Source of the DNA: Meiothermus sp. QL-1
GTDB taxonomy: Bacteria; Deinococcota; Deinococci; Deinococcales; Thermaceae
Reading direction: 5' to 3'
DNA: 64,000 nt
Assembly (NCBI RefSeq): GCF_003351145.1
Contig: NZ_QQSV01000002.1
Coordinates: 248,001-312,000 of the forward strand
Part shown: positions 60,227 to 64,000 of the stretch, piece after piece
Position numbering within the stretch: the first letter of the stretch is position 1
Layout of the letters: every line of letters starts with the position of its first letter
Made by a program: the position numbers and the translations under genes
Notes under the pieces: generated by a model
Told to the model about the DNA's origin: nothing
Seen by the model: only the letters and a program-made list of their open reading frames with translations
Database searches by the model: none

Positions 60227-61003
60227 ATGCCTAAGCTTTGGAGACTCCTGCTGGCCGCTGGTCTTTCCCTGCTCCTTTTGCCCCTGGGGCTGGTTTTGCA
60301 CCCCGAGCTGGGCCAACTTGCGGCGGCGGGGCTCTGGTTTCTGGGCACCCTGCTGGGGTTGTTCGCCTTTCGCCTTCTGCTTTACGCCAGCGGGCTGCTG
60401 GCCCTTTTTGTGGCCCTGGTGCTCTTCAGCCCGCTCACGGCCTTTCTGCTGCAGCCGCTGGTGGTGGACGAGCCGCCGCAAAGGGCCGACCTCATCGTGG
60501 TGCTCGGGGGGGGCATGCACTGCGGGGCAGGGGTGCTGGAGGCCAGCTCCCTGGCCCGGCTGGAAAAGGGGCTGGAGCTCTGGCGGGCCGGTTACGCCCC
60601 CCGCCTCACCCTCTCCGACACCGTGGGCGAGATTTTCGGCGACGCCCGCTGCCCCTCCTTGGGCAAGGTGGCCGCCGAGCGGGTGCGGGCGCTTTATGGC
60701 CCGGCCGGGCCGGAGCTCATCCTCCTGCCCGAGATGCGCACCACCCGGACCGAGGCCCTGGCGGTGGCGGCGCTCGCCCGGGAGCGGGGCTACCGGCGGG
60801 TCTTGCTGGTCACCACCCCGGCCCACAGCCGCCGCGCGGTGGGGGCCTTCCGCCGGCTGGGCCTGGAGGTGGTGAGCGTGAACTCGAGCGAGCCCCGCTT
60901 TGACATGGCCCTGCCCACCCCCTACGACCGCCTGCAGGCCCTCACCCCGCTGGTGCGGGAGTACCTGGGCCTTTTGAAGTACCGCCTCAACGGCTGGCTC
61001 TAG
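60227..61003 (+). CDS. YdcF-family (DUF218) membrane protein
   Basis: 258 aa. Two or three N-terminal membrane helices (5-22, 30-48, 52-76), then a DUF218 domain with LIVVLGGGMHCG (about 88-99), TRTEALAV (about 181-188) and VTTPAHSRRAV (about 202-212). Related to SanA/ElyC proteins linked to envelope polysaccharides. Its stop shares CTAG (61000-61003) with the convergent korB gene. Confidence 0.88.
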   Translation: MPKLWRLLLAAGLSLLLLPLGLVLHPELGQLAAAGLWFLGTLLGLFAFRLLLYASGLLALFVALVLFSPLTAFLLQPLVVDEPPQRADLIVVLGGGMHCGAGVLEASSLARLEKGLELWRAGYAPRLTLSDTVGEIFGDARCPSLGKVAAERVRALYGPAGPELILLPEMRTTRTEALAVAALARERGYRRVLLVTTPAHSRRAVGAFRRLGLEVVSVNSSEPRFDMALPTPYDRLQALTPLVREYLGLLKYRLNGWL

Positions 61004-62034
61004 CTATACCGGCGCAGCACCGCTTCCAGCCGCTCGGGGCCGGGCCGCATGAGCGCTGGGGGGAGCTGGGCCAGGGGGGTGCCCAGCCCCTCCACCTCGG
61101 CCAGGCTGGGCCGGTGGGGGTTGTAGTAGAGGAGGCCGGTGATGAACTCCCCCCTGGCCTGGGCATCCAGCAGGCGCCGTATGGCCCCCATCTGGTCGGT
61201 GGGGTCGTAGGCCTCCTCCAGGTTGCGCAGGCGAAGGTGCGAGCCGTCGTGGAGCTCCACCAGCCGAACCTCCCCCGGGGTTAGCGGCTCGATGCTGATT
61301 TCCTCCGCGGGCGGAACAAAGCCCAGCTCATGCAGGGGCTTCTCGTGCTGGGTGCCGTAGCCGTAGCTCTTGGGGCTGTCGTCCTCGTTGTTGAAGGTGA
61401 CGCAGGGGCTGATGATGTCCAGCACCGCGGTGCCCCGGTGGGAGAGGGCGGCCTTGAGGAGCTCGCGCACCTGCCTGGCGTCGCCGGCAAAGCTGCGGGC
61501 CACGAAGCCGCACCCGGCCACGATGGCCTCCAGGCAGAGGTCGATGGGGGGAAAGGGGTTGGTGCCGGCGTACTTGAGGCGCAGCCCCTCCTCGGCGGTG
61601 GCCGAGAACTGGCCCTTGGTGAGGCCGTAGACCCCGTTGTTCTCGATGATGTAGACCATGCGCAGGTTGCGCCGCAGGAGGTGCTTGAACTGCCCGAGCC
61701 CGATGCTGCCGGTGTCGCCGTCGCCCGAGACCCCGATGGCCTTCAGGGTGTGGTTGGCCAGAAGAGCCCCGGTGGCCACGCTGGGCATCCGCCCGTGCAG
61801 GGCGTTGAAGCCGTGGGACATGCCCAGGAAGTAGGCCGGCGACTTGGAAGAGCAGCCGATGCCGGAGAGCTTGATGACCTGGTGGGGCTTTAAGTTGAGC
61901 TCGTAGGCCACCTGCACGATCTGGCTGGCGATGCTGTTGTGGCCGCAGCCTTTGCAAAGGGTGCTGGGGGCCCCGTCGTAGTCCTTCTTGCTCAGGCCCA
62001 CCGCGTTTGGCTTCAGGGGAGTGGTTTCCTTCAT
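61000..62034 (-). CDS. korB: 2-oxoacid:ferredoxin oxidoreductase beta subunit (KorB-like)
   Basis: 344 aa. Thiamine-diphosphate site GDGDTGSIGLGQ ... IENNGVYGLTKGQ (about 103-142); iron-sulfur ligands Cys27, Cys30 and Cys61 plus a Cys in SPCVTFNN (about 209). Decarboxylates 2-oxoacids to acyl-CoA and reduces ferredoxin; 2-oxoglutarate is likely but not certain. Overlaps korA by 4 bp (ATGA). Confidence 0.94.
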   Translation of the reverse strand: MKETTPLKPNAVGLSKKDYDGAPSTLCKGCGHNSIASQIVQVAYELNLKPHQVIKLSGIGCSSKSPAYFLGMSHGFNALHGRMPSVATGALLANHTLKAIGVSGDGDTGSIGLGQFKHLLRRNLRMVYIIENNGVYGLTKGQFSATAEEGLRLKYAGTNPFPPIDLCLEAIVAGCGFVARSFAGDARQVRELLKAALSHRGTAVLDIISPCVTFNNEDDSPKSYGYGTQHEKPLHELGFVPPAEEISIEPLTPGEVRLVELHDGSHLRLRNLEEAYDPTDQMGAIRRLLDAQARGEFITGLLYYNPHRPSLAEVEGLGTPLAQLPPALMRPGPERLEAVLRRYS

Positions 62035-63854
62035 GCTGCCTCCTCTTTTTCGAGCAGCCGGGCCATCACCCAGGCCGCTGTAAGGGGCAGGCCGTCCAGA
62101 TAGGCCAGGCTGCGAAGCTTAGCGGCGTGCTCGGGTAGCTCAGCCCGCAGGATGCCGTGTAGCTGGCCGTCGCGGTTGAGCTCAATCACATAGACCCGCT
62201 CGTGGGCGGCCACGAACTCGCCCACCTCGGGGCCAATCGGCAAAGCCCGCAGGCGCAGGAAGCTCAGGGGCAGGCGCTCGCGCAGCCGGTCGCGGGCTTC
62301 CTCGATGGCATAGCGGGTGGAGCCGTAGGCGATGACCCCGATGCGGGCCTGGGGGTGGAGCTCTACGGCAGGGGGGGGCACCAGCCTGCGGGCGGTCTCG
62401 AACTTGCGGGCCAGCCGGGCCATCAGGCGGGCGTAGTCCTCAGGGCGCTCGCTGTACTGGGCCTGCTCGTTGTGGCCGCTGCCGCGGGTAAAGTAGGCCG
62501 CCAGGGGGTGGGGGGTGCCGGGCAGGGTTCGGTAGGGGATGCCGTCGCCGTCCACGTCCTTGTAGCGGGCGAAGCCCCCCCGGACCTCCAGGGCCTCGGC
62601 GCTCAGCACCTTGCCGCGTTTGAGGGGCTCGGCAGGGTAGGCGAAGGGCCGGCCCATCCAGTGGTTCATCCCCAGGTCGAGGTCGGAGAGCACCAGGACG
62701 GGGGTCTGGAGCTCCTCGGCCAGGTCGAAGGCCCGCCAGCCGAACTCGAAGCACTCCTCGAGGGAGGAGGGGAAGAGGATGGGATGCTTGGTGTCGCCAT
62801 GGCCCAGGGTGTAGGCGAAGGCCACATCCCCCTGGCTGGTGCGGGTGGGCAGGCCGGTGCTGGGGCCCACCCGCTGGATGTCCCAGATGACCGCGGGAAT
62901 CTCGGCGAAGTAGCCGTAGCTCATGAATTCGGCCATCAGGCTGAGCCCGGGCCCGCTGGTGGCGGTGAGGGCCCGAGCCCCGGCCCAGCCCGCCCCCAGC
63001 ACGATGCCTGCTGCCGCCAGCTCGTCTTCGGCCTGGACCACGGCGTAGGTGGGCCGCCCAGCCTCGTCGCGGCGCAGCTCGCTCAGGAAGCCCCGCAGGG
63101 CGTCCATGAAGCTGGTGGCAGGGGTGATGGGGTACCAGGCCGCCACGCTTACCCCGCCGAAGACCGCGCCCAGGGCTCCCGCCTCGTTGCCGGTCATCAG
63201 GATGAGGCCCTGGGTCTTTTCCATGGGCTCGATGCGGTAGGGGTCCTGCTTGCGCAGGTTTTCGCTGGCCCAGGCGTGGGCCCGGCGCACCACCTCGAGG
63301 TTGTCCTCCACCAGTTTGGGCCGCTGCTCGAACTGAGCCGCCAAAGCTTCTGCCACAGTCTCCAGGGGCACCCCCAGCATCCAGGCCAGCGCCCCCACGT
63401 AGGCCATGTTGGCTAGGTAGGGCCGGCGCTTGACCGGGACCTCGAGGCCGGCCAGCAGTTCGGCCGCGGGCACCGGGTAGTAGACCAGGTCGTCGCGCTG
63501 GGGCAGGTTCTTGAGGTCGGTGGCGTACAGGCAAACCCCTCCGGCCGGCAGCCCCTGTACGTCCTCGGCGGCGGTGGTGGGGTTGAAGGCCACCAGGATG
63601 TCCGGGGGCTTGCGGGCCACGTAGCCCTCGCGGCTTACCCGGATGTGGTACCAGGTGGGCAGGCCTTGGATGTTAGAGGGGAAGATGTTTTTGCCGTGCA
63701 CGGGTATGCCGAGCCTAAAAAAAGACCGCAGCAGGGTTAGGTTTGCGGTCTGGCTGCCGGTTCCGTTGACGGTGGCGACGGCTATGGAGAAGTCGTTGAC
63801 TATGGGCTCGCGTGGGGCAGGTAGCACAGCCTGCGCCCGTTCCAGGACGCTCAT
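62031..63854 (-). CDS. korA: 2-oxoacid:ferredoxin oxidoreductase, fused gamma-alpha subunit (KorA-like)
   Basis: 607 aa. Residues 15-200 are the gamma domain (NGTGSQTANLTLLRSFFRLG) and 210-600 the alpha domain (GNEAGALGAVFGGVSVAAWYPITPATSFMD split, TSGPGLSLM about 296-304). The fused order gamma-alpha is standard for bacterial KorA of this group. Partner of KorB. AAGGAGGT site before the ATG at 63854. Confidence 0.94.
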   Translation of the reverse strand: MSVLERAQAVLPAPREPIVNDFSIAVATVNGTGSQTANLTLLRSFFRLGIPVHGKNIFPSNIQGLPTWYHIRVSREGYVARKPPDILVAFNPTTAAEDVQGLPAGGVCLYATDLKNLPQRDDLVYYPVPAAELLAGLEVPVKRRPYLANMAYVGALAWMLGVPLETVAEALAAQFEQRPKLVEDNLEVVRRAHAWASENLRKQDPYRIEPMEKTQGLILMTGNEAGALGAVFGGVSVAAWYPITPATSFMDALRGFLSELRRDEAGRPTYAVVQAEDELAAAGIVLGAGWAGARALTATSGPGLSLMAEFMSYGYFAEIPAVIWDIQRVGPSTGLPTRTSQGDVAFAYTLGHGDTKHPILFPSSLEECFEFGWRAFDLAEELQTPVLVLSDLDLGMNHWMGRPFAYPAEPLKRGKVLSAEALEVRGGFARYKDVDGDGIPYRTLPGTPHPLAAYFTRGSGHNEQAQYSERPEDYARLMARLARKFETARRLVPPPAVELHPQARIGVIAYGSTRYAIEEARDRLRERLPLSFLRLRALPIGPEVGEFVAAHERVYVIELNRDGQLHGILRAELPEHAAKLRSLAYLDGLPLTAAWVMARLLEKEEAA

Positions 63855-64000
63855 GAGACCTCCTTGTGGGGCCCTAGGCCCGCAGGCCGATTGGGTCTGC
63901 CTTCCTATCTTACCCCGGTAAGGGGGCAGCGGAGGTGATTTTTGCTCCGTTTTTTCGACCTAAAGGCCCCTTGCCTCTGCCTCCTGCTCCCAAAGAAGGT
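63855..64000 (-). promoter_or_regulatory. korA upstream region
   Basis: On the minus strand a possible -10 TAAGAT lies about 60 nt before korA, overlapping a small repeat CTTACC-CC-GGTAAG (63909-63922). Nothing recognisable in the last 75 bp before the window edge. Confidence 0.4.

Noticed and set aside
63875-64000. Possible coding sequence at the right edge
   Set aside because: About 125 bp without a motif or clear codon pattern; cannot be judged without the neighbouring sequence.

Overview
The window is one stretch of GC-rich, gene-dense bacterial chromosome. The lineage is most likely Thermaceae (Deinococcus-Thermus), closer to Meiothermus than to Thermus. Grounds: the E1 alpha/beta subunits and a LysN-type aminotransferase closely resemble the Thermus thermophilus proteins as I recall them; RNR inteins of this kind (RIR1) are known in Thermus; and many genes start directly on a -10 element (TANNNT, 6-7 nt, start codon), the leaderless layout typical of this phylum. 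I cannot name the species. I see no tRNA, rRNA, CRISPR array or intact insertion sequence.

Layout. 1-3.0 kb: branched-chain 2-oxoacid dehydrogenase E1 alpha, E1 beta and the start of E2, minus strand. 3.1-8.8 kb: rlmH, a lipoprotein subtilase, an MFS transporter, a small membrane protein, an RmlD-like reductase and a VOC protein. 8.8-15.9 kb: GH1 glycosidase, pepF, proB, proA and a fused ABC ATPase-permease. 16-18 kb: groES-groEL. 18-25.5 kb, minus strand: hemW, a secreted hydrolase, a large PKD lipoprotein that looks foreign, a membrane protein and mutS2. 25.5-30.2 kb: LptA/OstA-like protein, LysN-like aminotransferase, a lipoprotein and an OmpR-type regulator. 30.2-39.7 kb: ribonucleotide reductase (RNR) locus. 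39.7-47 kb: GH13 amylase, gmk, an atypical SDR, GNAT, csp, acpP-fabG-fabD-fabH and rpmF. 47-51 kb: secreted protein, type B carboxylesterase, short GlcE-like protein, alpha/beta hydrolase and Fur. 51-53.7 kb: lipB-lipA-DUF3054-MOSC. 53.7-61 kb: FAD oxidoreductase, NYN protein, cupin, topA, APH-like kinase, acyl-CoA dehydrogenase and YdcF. 61-63.9 kb: KorA/KorB ferredoxin oxidoreductase.

The most interesting system is the RNR locus. A B12-dependent class II enzyme (nrdJ, interrupted by two inteins) lies next to a B12-independent class Ib operon (nrdI-nrdE-nrdF). The class Ib operon has a cobalamin riboswitch in its leader, so adenosylcobalamin should shut it off while NrdJ works. nrdJ has a strong promoter carrying two NrdR-box-like sites 31 bp apart. 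The small class Ib subunit NrdF carries a C-terminal ATP-cone, an allosteric domain normally found at the N-terminus of the large subunit; both large subunits here lack it. The locus therefore shows cofactor sensing in RNA, a likely dNTP-responsive repressor in DNA, and a nucleotide sensor moved to the radical-generating subunit. One intein has an intact homing endonuclease motif pair; the other has lost both catalytic acids.

Other links: lipA and lipB supply the lipoyl group used by the E2 at the left edge. FabD/FabH/FabG/AcpP form a fatty-acid elongation set that could use branched-chain acyl-CoA from the E1-E2 complex. The DNA is tightly packed: three convergent gene pairs share one CTAG as both stop codons, the groEL terminator also encodes the end of hemW, and one 7-bp sequence can serve as -10 for two divergent genes.
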